Origin: Micropterix aruncella
Lineage: Eukaryota > Arthropoda > Insecta > Lepidoptera > Micropterigidae
Length of the DNA: 64,000 bases
Reading direction: 5' to 3'
Assembly: GCA_944548615.1 (NCBI GenBank)
Contig: CALYMY010000049.1
Location: 224,533 to 288,532 of the forward strand
Position numbers and translations under genes: made by a program. The notes below the pieces were generated by a model. It did not search any database and was not told the origin of the DNA. It saw nothing but the letters and a program-made list of their open reading frames with translations. Positions 1 through 9,568 of the stretch are shown here, piece by piece; within the stretch, counting starts at the first letter, position 1; each line of letters starts with the position of its first letter.

Positions 1-911
1 TTAGTAATTGCCATCATAATGGAATGCCTATACCAAATTTCACGTCTCTACGGTTGACCATTGAGGAGTTCCCTCGTCGGGAGCCAACCCTGGGTGCAGC
101 AGCCATGTCATGGTGGAACTTAGTAATTGCCATCATAATGGAATGCCTATACCAAATTTCACGTCTCTACGGTTGACCGTTGAGGAGTTCCCTCGTCGGG
201 AGCCAACCCTGGGTGCAGCAGCCATGTCATGGTGGAACTTAGTAATTGCCATCATAATGGAATGCCTATACCAAATTTCACGTCTCTACGGTTGACCGTT
301 GAGGAGTTCCCTCGTCGGGAGCCAACCCTGGGTGCAGCAGCGATGTCATGGTGGAACTTAGAAATTGCCGTCATAATGGAATGCCTATACCAAATTTCAC
401 GTCTCTACGGTTGACCGTTGAGGAGTTCCCTCGTCGGGAGCCAACCCTGGGTGCAGCAGCCATGTCATGGTGGAACTTAGTAATTGCCATCATAATGGAA
501 TGCCTATACCAAATTTCACGTCTCTACGGTTGACCGTTGAGGAGTTCCCTCGTCGGGAGCCAACCCTGGGTGCAGCAGCCATGTCATGGTGGAACTTAGT
601 AATTGCCATCATAATGGAATGCCTATACCAAATTTCACGTCTCTACGGTTGACCGTTGAGGAGTTCCCTCGTCGGGAGCCAACCCTGGGTGCAGCAGCCA
701 TGTCATGGTGGAACTTAGTAATTGCCATCATAATGGAATGCCTATACCAAATTTCACGTCTCTACGGTTGACCGTTGAGAAGTTCCCTCGTCGGGAGCCA
801 ACCCTGGGTGCAGCAGCCATGTCATGGTGGAACTTAGTAATTGCCATCATAATGGAATGCCTATACCAAATTTCACGTCTCTACGGTTGACCGTTGAGGA
901 GTTCCCTCGTC
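1..911 (+). repeat. A array, copy 0 (truncated by window edge)
   Basis: By alignment of its variant monomers with complete copies, the window opens inside monomer 5. Seven full 119-bp monomers (6 to 12) start at 66, 185, 304, 423, 542, 661 and 780, then 13 bp of a thirteenth end at 911. Monomer 8 (304) carries the three-base G/A/G variant and monomer 12 (780) begins with the GAGAAG form, both as in the standard array. Base 60 is A where other monomers have G. Confidence 0.97.
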
Positions 912-1627
912 CTTGTCACGTACCTCTTTCCGTAGGTTGTTTACTCCTTTTAATTCGTTTAACGCCTCGCGGGCAATATCTCTGGCTCTTTCCGGTATTT
1001 CTTCGAAATTCCGAAACGGCACTTCTATTTCTGTGGTCTCCATATTGTCTCTTCTCGTTGATCAAAGGCACTGAAAATGAAAATGAAAAAGCACAGATTA
1101 AATAGTATTGAAAAGTAATTAAAGAAGAAGAAGAAGACGAGATAAAAAGCAGAAGCAATGAAATGAAAAGCGTTCTAAAACCCTATCTTTTGACACCTCG
1201 CTTGTGTGTATATGATAAAATAAAGAATATAATATTTAATTTATTAAACGAAGCCGCGGGAAAAATACTAAAACTCCCTTGGCTCGGATCGCTACTATTG
1301 AAAACAAACATCGTAAAATCGATAAATAAACTTTCGCAAGTATGACGAGGGCTGAAGTTACCATAGAAACAGAAATCGTTAAATCGATAAATATTCTATT
1401 GCGAGTCGGGCCACCGCCTGAGCTCGTTACTATGGAAACAAAACCGTTAAATCGATAAATCAATATACCTATACAGATATTAAATCGTCTATAATTCCGT
1501 TAATATTACTCAGATTTGAAAATTAAAAGAAGCGTTAGATGCGCAAAGCAAAACTCTATTAGATAATAATAAACAGGGAGGACTATTGATGCCTTTTAGC
1601 GCAATAGCCCTCAAACGTCGGAAGCCA
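912..1627 (+). repeat. U segment, copy 0
   Basis: This is the single-copy-per-unit spacer between A and B. It matches the U consensus throughout. The minus-strand 56-codon frame lies at 873-1043, the X-box-like motifs at 1291-1305, 1357-1370 and 1426-1439, and the ATCGAT boxes at 1316-1327, 1381-1392 and 1449-1460. Detailed notes are under copy 2. Confidence 0.95.
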
Positions 1628-3499
1628 ATTTATTTCGAAAAATGTGATTTTTTCATAACAATTTCTATGTTCAAAATGAAAGTTTATATAAAAAAATTCA
1701 AAATGTCAAAATTTCGAAAATGCCATTTCGTAGAGATTTCAAAGGCCTTCGTTCTGTCCGAACACCGTAATGCGTTAGGTTTACTCTATCTCGATTTATT
1801 TCGAAAAATGTGATTTTTTCATAATAATTTCCAAGTTCAAAATGAAAGTTTATATAAAAATTTTCAAAATATCAAAATTTCAAAAATGCCATTTTGTAGA
1901 GCTTAAGCGGGGTGTCGATCTCGCCAAAGACCGCAACGCGGTAGGTTTACTCTATCTCGATTTATTTCGAAAAATGTGATTTTTTCATAACAATTTCTAT
2001 GTTCAAAATGAAAGTTTATATAAAATTTTTCAAAATGTCAAAATTTCGAAAATGCCATTTTGTAGAGATTACCAAGGTCGTCGTTCTGTCCGAACGCCGT
2101 AACGCTATAGGTTTACTCTATCACGATCTTTTTCGAAAAATGTGATTTTTTCATAACAATTTCTATGTTTAAAATGAAATTTTATATAAAATTTTTCAAA
2201 ATGTCAAAATTTCGAAAATGCCATTTTGTAGAGATTACCAAGGCCGTCGTTCTGTCCGAACGCCGTAACGCTATAGGTTTACTCTATCACGATCTTTTTC
2301 GAAAAATGTGATTTTTTCATAATAATTTCTATGTTTAAAATGAAATTTTATATAAAATTTTTCAAAATGTCAAAATTTCAAAAATGCCATTTTGTAGAGC
2401 TTAAGCGGGGTGTCGATCTAGCCAAAGACCGCAACGCGGTAGGTTTACTCTATCACGGTCTTTTTCGAAAAATGTCATTTATTCATAACAATTTCTATGT
2501 TCAAAATGAAAGTTTATATAAAAAATTTCAAAATGTCAAAATTTCGAAAATGCCATTTCGTAGAGATTACCAAGGCCGTGGTTCTGTCCGAACGCCGTAA
2601 CGCTATAGGTTTACTCTATCACGATCTTTTTCGAAAAATGTGATTTTTTCATTATAATTTCTATGTTTAAAATGAAATTTTATATAAAATTTTTCAAAAT
2701 GTCAAAATTTCAAAAATGCCATTTTGTAGAGCTTAAGCGGGGTGTCGATCTCGCCAAAGACCGCAACGCGGTAGGTTTACTCTATCTCGATTTATTTCGA
2801 AAAATGTGATTTTTTCATAACAATTTCTATGTTCAAAATGAAAGTTTATATAAAAAATTTCAAAATGTCAAAATTTCGAAAATGCCATTTTGTAGAGATT
2901 ACCAAGGCCGTCGTTCTGTCCGAACGCCGTAACCCTATAGGTTTACTCTATCACGATCTTTTTCGAAAAATGTGATTTTTTCATAACAATTTCTATGTTT
3001 AAAATGAAATTTTATATAAAATTTTTCAAAATGTCAAAATTTCGAAAATGCCATTTTGTAGAGATTACCAAGGCCGTCGTTCTGTCCGAACGCCGTAACC
3101 CTATAGGTTTACTCTATCACGATCTTTTTCGAAAAATATGATTTTTTCATAATAATTTCTATGTTTAAAATGAAATTTTATATAAAATTTTTCAAAAAGT
3201 CAAAATTTCAAAAATGCCATTTTGTAGAGCTTAAGCGGGGTGTCGATCTCGCCAAAGACCGCAACGCGGTAGGTTTACTCTATCTCGTTCTTTTGTGAAA
3301 AATGTGATTTTTTCATAACAATTTCTATGTTCAAAATGAAAGTTTATATAAAAAATTTCAAAATGTCAAAATTTCGGAAATGCCATTTCGTAGAGATTTC
3401 AAAGGCCTTCGTTATGCCCAAACACCGTAACGCGTTTTATTTACTCTATCACGGTCTTTTTCGAAAAATGACATTTATTCATAACAATTTCTATGTTCA
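1628..3499 (+). repeat. B array, copy 0: 11 monomers + 46 bp
   Basis: Standard 11-monomer array in type order C-R-Y-Y-R-Y-R-Y-Y-R-C'. Two private bases stand out. T at 1771 in monomer 1 is shared only with copy 4 (19100, offset 17,329 bp), and G at 3377 in monomer 11 is seen nowhere else. Confidence 0.96.
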
Positions 3500-4822
3500 G
3501 GAGTTCCCTCGTCGGGAGCCAACCCTGGGTGCAGCAGCCATGTCATGGTGGAACTTAGTAATTGCCATCATAATGGAATGCCTATACCAAATTTCACGTC
3601 TCTACGGTTGACCGTTGAGGAGTTCCCTCGTCGGGAGCCAACCCTGGGTGCAGCAGCCATGTCATGGTGGAACTTAGTAATTGCCATCATAATGGAATGC
3701 CTATACCAAATTTCACGTCTCTACGGTTGACCGTTGAGGAGTTCCCTCGTCGGGAGCCAACCCTGGGTGCAGCAGCGATGTCATGGTGGAACTTAGAAAT
3801 TGCCGTCATAATGGAATGCCTATACCAAATTTCACGTCTCTACGGTTGACCGTTGAGGAGTTCCCTCGTCGGGAGCCAACCCTGGGTGCAGCAGCCATGT
3901 CATGGTGGAACTTAGTAATTGCCATCATAATGGAATGCCTATACCAAATTTCACGTCTCTACGGTTGACCGTTGAGGAGTTCCCTCGTCGGGAGCCAACC
4001 CTGGGTGCAGCAGCCATGTCATGGTGGAACTTAGTAATTGCCATCATAATGGAATGCCTATACCAAATTTCACGTCTCTACGGTTGACCGTTGAGGAGTT
4101 CCCTCGTCGGGAGCCAACCCTGGGTGCAGCAGCCATGTCATGGTGGAACTTAGTAATTGCCATCATAATGGAATGCCTATACCAAATTTCACGTCTCTAC
4201 GGTTGACCGTTGAGGAGTTCCCTCGTCGGGAGCCAACCCTGGGTGCAGCAGCCATGTCATGGTGGAACTTAGTAATTGCCATCATAATGGAATGCCTATA
4301 CCAAATTTCACGTCTCTACGGTTGACCGTTGAGGAGTTCCCTCGTCGGGAGCCAACCCTGGGTGCAGCAGCGATGTCATGGTGGAACTTAGAAATTGCCG
4401 TCATAATGGAATGCCTATACCAAATTTCACGTCTCTACGGTTGACCGTTGAGGAGTTCCCTCGTCGGGAGCCAACCCTGGGTGCAGCAGCCATGTCATGG
4501 TGGAACTTAGTAATTGCCATCATAATGGAATGCCTATACCAAATTTCACGTCTCTACGGTTGACCGTTGAGGAGTTCCCTCGTCGGGAGCCAACCCTGGG
4601 TGCAGCAGCCATGTCATGGTGGAACTTAGTAATTGCCATCATAATGGAATGCCTATACCAAATTTCACGTCTCTACGGTTGACCGTTGAGGAGTTCCCTC
4701 GTCGGGAGCCAACCCTGGGTGCAGCAGCCATGTCATGGTGGAACTTAGTAATTGCCATCATAATGGAATGCCTATACCAAATTTCACGTCTCTACGGTTG
4801 ACCGTTGAGGAGTTCCCTCGTC
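3500..4822 (+). repeat. A array, copy 1: 11 monomers (one short)
   Basis: Monomers start at 3501 and every 119 bp; the terminal 13-bp partial starts at 4810. The three-base variant sits in monomers 3 (3739) and 8 (4334), as in 12-mer arrays. The GAGAAG junction that normally opens monomer 12 is missing, so the lost monomer lies between monomers 9 and 12. Copy 5 has the same shortened array. Confidence 0.97.
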
Positions 4823-5538
4823 CTTGTCACGTACCTCTTTCCGTAGGTTGTTTACTCCTTTTAATTCGTTTAACGCCTCGCGGGCAATATCTCTGGCTCT
4901 TTCCGGTATTTCTTCGAAATTCCGAAACGGCACTTCTATTTCTGTGGTCTCCATATTGTCTCTTCTCGTTGATCAAAGGCACTGAAAATGAAAATGAAAA
5001 AGCACAGATTAAATAGTATTGAAAAGTAATTAAAGAAGAAGAAGAAGACGAGATAAAAAGCAGAAGCAATGAAATGAAAAGCGTTCTAAAACCCTATCTT
5101 TTGACACCTCGCTTGTGTGTATATGATAAAATAAAGAATATAATATTTAATTTATTAAACGAAGCCGCGGGAAAAATACTAAAACTCCCTTGGCTCGGAT
5201 CGCTACTATTGAAAACAAACATCGTAAAATCGATAAATAAACTTTCGCAAGTATGACGAGGGCTGAAGTTACCATAGAAACAGAAATCGTTAAATCGATA
5301 AATATTCTATTGCGAGTCGGGCCACCGCCTGAGCTCGTTACTATGGAAACAAAACCGTTAAATCGATAAATCAATATACCTATACAGATATTAAATCGTC
5401 TATAATTCCGTTAATATTACTCAGATTTGAAAATTAAAAGAAGCGTTAGATGCGCAAAGCAAAACTCTATTAGATAATAATAAACAGGGAGGACTATTGA
5501 TGCCTTTTAGCGCAATAGCCCTCAAACGTCGGAAGCCA
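4823..5538 (+). repeat. U segment, copy 1
   Basis: It matches the U consensus throughout, as far as can be seen by eye. The minus-strand 56-codon frame is at 4784-4954. Confidence 0.95.
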
Positions 5539-7410
5539 ATTTATTTCGAAAAATGTGATTTTTTCATAACAATTTCTATGTTCAAAATGAAAGTTTATAT
5601 AAAAAAATTCAAAATGTCAAAATTTCGAAAATGCCATTTCGTAGAGATTTCAAAGGCCTTCGTTCTGTCCGAACACCGTAACGCGTTAGGTTTACTCTAT
5701 CTCGATTTATTTCGAAAAATGTGATTTTTTCATAATAATTTCCAAGTTCAAAATGAAAGTTTATATAAAAATTTTCAAAATATCAAAATTTCAAAAATGC
5801 CATTTTGTAGAGCTTAAGCGGGGTGTCGATCTCGCCAAAGACCGCAACGCGGTAGGTTTACTCTATCTCGATTTATTTCGAAAAATGTGATTTTTTCATA
5901 ACAATTTCTATGTTCAAAATGAAAGTTTATATAAAATTTTTCAAAATGTCAAAATTTCGAAAATGCCATTTTGTAGAGATTACCAAGGTCGTCGTTCTGT
6001 CCGAACGCCGTAACGCTATAGGTTTACTCTATCACGATCTTTTTCGAAAAATGTGATTTTTTCATAACAATTTCTATGTTTAAAATGAAATTTTATATAA
6101 AATTTTTCAAAATGTCAAAATTTCGAAAATGCCATTTTGTAGAGATTACCAAGGCCGTCGTTCTGTCCGAACGCCGTAACGCTATAGGTTTACTCTATCA
6201 CGATCTTTTTCGAAAAATGTGATTTTTTCATAATAATTTCTATGTTTAAAATGAAATTTTATATAAAATTTTTCAAAATGTCAAAATTTCAAAAATGCCA
6301 TTTTGTAGAGCTTAAGCGGGGTGTCGATCTAGCCAAAGACCGCAACGCGGTAGGTTTACTCTATCACGGTCTTTTTCGAAAAATGTCATTTATTCATAAC
6401 AATTTCTATGTTCAAAATGAAAGTTTATATAAAAAATTTCAAAATGTCAAAATTTCGAAAATGCCATTTCGTAGAGATTACCAAGGCCGTGGTTCTGTCC
6501 GAACGCCGTAACGCTATAGGTTTACTCTATCACGATCTTTTTCGAAAAATGTGATTTTTTCATTATAATTTCTATGTTTAAAATGAAATTTTATATAAAA
6601 TTTTTCAAAATGTCAAAATTTCAAAAATGCCATTTTGTAGAGCTTAAGCGGGGTGTCGATCTCGCCAAAGACCGCAACGCGGTAGGTTTACTCTATCTCG
6701 ATTTATTTCGAAAAATGTGATTTTTTCATAACAATTTCTATGTTCAAAATGAAAGTTTATATAAAAAATTTCAAAATGTCAAAATTTCGAAAATGCCATT
6801 TTGTAGAGATTACCAAGGCCGTCGTTCTGTCCGAACGCCGTAACCCTATAGGTTTACTCTATCACGATCTTTTTCGAAAAATGTGATTTTTTCATAACAA
6901 TTTCTATGTTTAAAATGAAATTTTATATAAAATTTTTCAAAATGTCAAAATTTCGAAAATGCCATTTTGTAGAGATTACCAAGGCCGTCGTTCTGTCCGA
7001 ACGCCGTAACCCTATAGGTTTACTCTATCACGATCTTTTTCGAAAAATATGATTTTTTCATAATAATTTCTATGTTTAAAATGAAATTTTATATAAAATT
7101 TTTCAAAAAGTCAAAATTTCAAAAATGCCATTTTGTAGAGCTTAAGCGGGGTGTCGATCTCGCCAAAGACCGCAACGCGGTAGGTTTACTCTATCTCGTT
7201 CTTTTGTGAAAAATGTGATTTTTTCATAACAATTTCTATGTTCAAAATGAAAGTTTATATAAAAAATTTCAAAATGTCAAAATTTCGAAAATGCCATTTC
7301 GTAGAGATTTCAAAGGCCTTCGTTATGCCCAAACACCGTAACGCGTTTTATTTACTCTATCACGGTCTTTTTCGAAAAATGACATTTATTCATAACAATT
7401 TCTATGTTCA
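5539..7410 (+). repeat. B array, copy 1: 11 monomers + 46 bp
   Basis: Standard length and monomer-type order, with no private substitution noticed. It ends in a monomer cut 46 bp in, joined directly to the next A array. Confidence 0.96.
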
Positions 7411-8852
7411 GGAGTTCCCTCGTCGGGAGCCAACCCTGGGTGCAGCAGCCATGTCATGGTGGAACTTAGTAATTGCCATCATAATGGAATGCCTATACCA
7501 AATTTCACGTCTCTACGGTTGACCGTTGAGGAGTTCCCTCGTCGGGAGCCAACCCTGGGTGCAGCAGCCATGTCATGGTGGAACTTAGTAATTGCCATCA
7601 TAATGGAATGCCTATACCAAATTTCACGTCTCTACGGTTGACCGTTGAGGAGTTCCCTCGTCGGGAGCCAACCCTGGGTGCAGCAGCGATGTCATGGTGG
7701 AACTTAGAAATTGCCGTCATAATGGAATGCCTATACCAAATTTCACGTCTCTACGGTTGACCGTTGAGGAGTTCCCTCGTCGGGAGCCAACCCTGGGTGC
7801 AGCAGCCATGTCATGGTGGAACTTAGTAATTGCCATCATAATGGAATGCCTATACCAAATTTCACGTCTCTACGGTTGACCGTTGAGGAGTTCCCTCGTC
7901 GGGAGCCAACCCTGGGTGCAGCAGCCATGTCATGGTGGAACTTAGTAATTGCCATCATAATGGAATGCCTATACCAAATTTCACGTCTCTACGGTTGACC
8001 GTTGAGGAGTTCCCTCGTCGGGAGCCAACCCTGGGTGCAGCAGCCATGTCATGGTGGAACTTAGTAATTGCCATCATAATGGAATGCCTATACCAAATTT
8101 CACGTCTCTACGGTTGACCGTTGAGGAGTTCCCTCGTCGGGAGCCAACCCTGGGTGCAGCAGCCATGTCATGGTGGAACTTAGTAATTGCCATCATAATG
8201 GAATGCCTATACCAAATTTCACGTCTCTACGGTTGACCGTTGAGGAGTTCCCTCGTCGGGAGCCAACCCTGGGTGCAGCAGCGATGTCATGGTGGAACTT
8301 AGAAATTGCCGTCATAATGGAATGCCTATACCAAATTTCACGTCTCTACGGTTGACCGTTGAGGAGTTCCCTCGTCGGGAGCCAACCCTGGGTGCAGCAG
8401 CCATGTCATGGTGGAACTTAGTAATTGCCATCATAATGGAATGCCTATACCAAATTTCACGTCTCTACGGTTGACCGTTGAGGAGTTCCCTCGTCGGGAG
8501 CCAACCCTGGGTGCAGCAGCCATGTCATGGTGGAACTTAGTAATTGCCATCATAATGGAATGCCTATACCAAATTTCACGTCTCTACGGTTGACCGTTGA
8601 GGAGTTCCCTCGTCGGGAGCCAACCCTGGGTGCAGCAGCCATGTCATGGTGGAACTTAGTAATTGCCATCATAATGGAATGCCTATACCAAATTTCACGT
8701 CTCTACGGTTGACCGTTGAGAAGTTCCCTCGTCGGGAGCCAACCCTGGGTGCAGCAGCCATGTCATGGTGGAACTTAGTAATTGCCATCATAATGGAATG
8801 CCTATACCAAATTTCACGTCTCTACGGTTGACCGTTGAGGAGTTCCCTCGTC
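7411..8852 (+). repeat. A array, copy 2 (reference): 12 x 119-bp monomer
   Basis: Twelve monomers start at 7412 and every 119 bp to 8721, followed by a 13-bp partial monomer (8840-8852). Monomers 3 (7650) and 8 (8245) share the same three substitutions, in the GCAGC-ATG, TAG-AATT and TTGCC-TC contexts, five monomers (595 bp) apart. Monomer 12 begins GAGAAG instead of GAGGAG. Each monomer holds short dyads, for example in monomer 1: TCCC-N5-GGGA (7416-7428), ACCC-N1-GGGT (7433-7441), CCATG-N1-CATGG (7449-7459), CCAT-N4-ATGG (7476-7487) and ACGGT-N2-ACCGT (7515-7526). Since 119 is not divisible by three, no frame stays open across monomers. The 61-codon plus-strand frames simply end at a TGA just after the ACGGT dyad arm and are not taken as genes. 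I recognise no known satellite family. Confidence 0.97.
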
Positions 8853-8984
8853 CTTGTCACGTACCTCTTTCCGTAGGTTGTTTACTCCTTTTAATTCGTT
8901 TAACGCCTCGCGGGCAATATCTCTGGCTCTTTCCGGTATTTCTTCGAAATTCCGAAACGGCACTTCTATTTCTGTGGTCTCCAT
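8814..8984 (-). pseudogene. 56-codon minus-strand frame, possible captured exon
   Basis: The frame opens at ATG (8984) in a favourable eukaryotic context, with A at -3 and G at +4, and closes at TGA (8814-8816) inside the last full A monomer. It begins METTEIEVPF and is rich in E, K and R. Residues about 12-44 look amphipathic and helical, possibly coiled-coil. The last 12 residues (DEGTPQRSTVET) come from A-monomer sequence, so the frame crosses the U/A junction. Every A monomer carries the same tail and stop on its minus strand. I do not recognise the family; an N-terminal piece of a host or retroelement gene cut by the A array is plausible. The other copies lie at 873-1043, 4784-4954, 12844-13014, 18202-18372, 22113-22283, 26143-26313, 30173-30343, 34203-34373, 38067-38237, 42098-42268, 46128-46298, 50158-50328, 54188-54358, 58218-58388 and 62248-62418. 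All appear identical, so selection cannot be judged here. Confidence 0.4.
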
Positions 8985-9009
8985 ATTGTCTCTTCTCGTT
9001 GATCAAAGG

Positions 9010-9035
9010 CACTGAAAATGAAAATGAAAAAGCAC
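9010..9035 (-). promoter_or_regulatory. Possible 3' splice site upstream of the 56-codon frame
   Basis: On the minus strand a T-rich run with three CATTTT-like blocks ends in CAG, with the AG at 9013-9012, 27 nt before the ATG. A further pyrimidine-rich (TTC)n run lies upstream at about 9064-9080. This resembles a eukaryotic acceptor preceding a first coding exon. No convincing donor is visible: GAG|GTGTC near 9136-9143 is the nearest weak candidate. The site is therefore only suggestive. Confidence 0.3.
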
Positions 9036-9196
9036 AGATTAAATAGTATTGAAAAGTAATTAAAGAAGAAGATGAAGACGAGATAAAAAGCAGAAGCAAT
9101 GAAATGAAAAGCGTTCTAAAACCCTATCTTTTGACACCTCGCTTGTGTGTATATGATAAAATAAAGAATATAATATTTAATTTATTAAACGAAGCC

Positions 9197-9204
9197 GCGG
9201 GAAA
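9197..9204 (-). promoter_or_regulatory. E2F-like octamer
   Basis: The minus strand reads TTTCCCGC, a perfect match to the TTTSSCGC E2F consensus. It lies about 28 bp from the nearest X-box-like motif and some 210 bp upstream of the open frame's start. An eight-base motif can occur by chance. It is listed because of its neighbours and because it recurs, unchanged by eye, in every unit. Confidence 0.3.
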
Positions 9205-9231
9205 AATACTAAAACTCCCTTGGCTCGGATC

Positions 9232-9246
9232 GCTACTATTGAAAAC
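9232..9246 (-). promoter_or_regulatory. RFX X-box-like motif 1 (most degenerate)
   Basis: GCTACT-ATT-GAAAAC fits the degenerate X-box consensus RYYNYY-N1-3-RRNRAC with a 3-nt centre. It departs from the ideal palindrome more than its two neighbours do. Confidence 0.3.
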
Positions 9247-9297
9247 AAACATCGTAAAATCGATAAATAAACTTTCGCAAGTATGACGAGGGCTGAA

Positions 9298-9311
9298 GTT
9301 ACCATAGAAAC
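9298..9311 (-). promoter_or_regulatory. RFX X-box-like motif 2
   Basis: GTTACC-AT-AGAAAC fits RYYNYY-N1-3-RRNRAC and differs from the palindromic form GTTNCCATGGNAAC at one defined base. X-boxes are bound by RFX winged-helix factors, which in animals drive ciliary and other genes. Confidence 0.4.
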
Positions 9312-9366
9312 AGAAATCGTTAAATCGATAAATATTCTATTGCGAGTCGGGCCACCGCCTGAGCTC

Positions 9367-9380
9367 GTTACTATGGAAAC
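9367..9380 (-). promoter_or_regulatory. RFX X-box-like motif 3
   Basis: GTTACT-AT-GGAAAC fits RYYNYY-N1-3-RRNRAC and differs from GTTNCCATGGNAAC at one defined base. It lies 69 bp from motif 2 and 10 bp before an ATCGAT box, the same arrangement as in the other two repeats. Confidence 0.4.
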
Positions 9381-9568
9381 AAAACCGTTAAATCGATAAA
9401 TCAATATACCTATACAGATATTAAATCGTCTATAATTCCGTTAATATTACTCAGATTTGAAAATTAAAAGAAGCGTTAGATGCGCAAAGCAAAACTCTAT
9501 TAGATAATAATAAACAGGGAGGACTATTGATGCCTTTTAGCGCAATAGCCCTCAAACGTCGGAAGCCA

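Larger units (their letters stand above)
9232..9401 (-). repeat. Three ~66-bp degenerate tandem repeats in U
   Basis: Three imperfect repeats follow one another at 65-69 bp spacing. Each contains an X-box-like dyad followed about 10 bp later (plus-strand order) by the 12-mer AAATCGATAAAT at 9257-9268, 9322-9333 and 9390-9401. The intervening bases are much more diverged than the two motifs. ATCGATA is seven of the eight bases of the insect DRE (TATCGATA) and contains CGATA, the core bound by the fly insulator protein BEAF-32. Those factor assignments are family knowledge applied by motif, not evidence of binding. Confidence 0.7.
8853..9568 (+). repeat. U segment, copy 2 (reference): promoter/first-exon-like on minus strand
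   Basis: This 716-bp segment occurs once per unit and shows no similarity by eye to A or B. Reading down the minus strand from the B side there are about 160 bp of unremarkable AT-rich DNA, then three ~66-bp degenerate repeats with X-box-like and ATCGAT motifs (9232-9401). Next come an E2F-like octamer (9197-9204), an AT-rich stretch (about 9143-9190) and a polypyrimidine tract ending in CAG (9012). Last is the start codon of a 56-codon frame at 8984 that runs on into the A array. T at 9073 interrupts the GAA repeat and is shared only with copies 12 and 13. I see no inverted terminal repeats or target-site duplications at its edges, so nothing marks it as an intact transposon. Confidence 0.9.

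Noticed and set aside
1..911. CRISPR array
   Set aside because: Repeats are contiguous 119-bp or 166-bp monomers with no variable spacers.
110..1105. Overlapping 61-codon (and 93/94-codon edge) plus-strand frames in the A arrays as tandem small genes
   Set aside because: The frames recur every 119 bp and each overlaps the next in another frame, since 119 is not divisible by three. The longer versions only add U or B sequence at array edges. There is no codon-level signal beyond repetition.
916..1158. 80-codon minus-strand frame covering the start of U
   Set aside because: It overlaps the better 56-codon frame in another phase and begins in a serine run from the (GAA)n tract, a typical low-complexity artefact.
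1163..1345. 60-codon plus-strand frame in U
   Set aside because: Composition is that of AT-rich DNA and it covers the E2F-like and first X-box/ATCGAT repeat. No recognisable domain.
1236..1463. 75-codon minus-strand frame in U
   Set aside because: It is a translation of the three degenerate 66-bp repeats; no domain or start context supports it.
1586..1813. 75-codon frame preceded by GGGAGG, as if with a bacterial ribosome binding site
   Set aside because: The frame runs from U straight into B satellite, and everything else indicates a eukaryotic satellite, so the purine run is coincidental.
2331..2600. 89-codon and similar frames in B
   Set aside because: They are read-through of AT-rich B monomers in shifting frames. 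A single substitution in copy 3 (14437) abolishes one copy without other consequence.
7412..7530. Hammerhead ribozyme or Pol III promoter in the A monomer
   Set aside because: The minus strand has CCGACGA and a GAAA, but the invariant CUGANGA core is broken and stem II cannot form. No adequate A box plus B box pair was seen on either strand.
8853..9568. U as an intact transposable element
   Set aside because: No terminal inverted repeats, target-site duplication, poly-A end or transposase/reverse transcriptase frame is visible. A degraded fragment is still possible.
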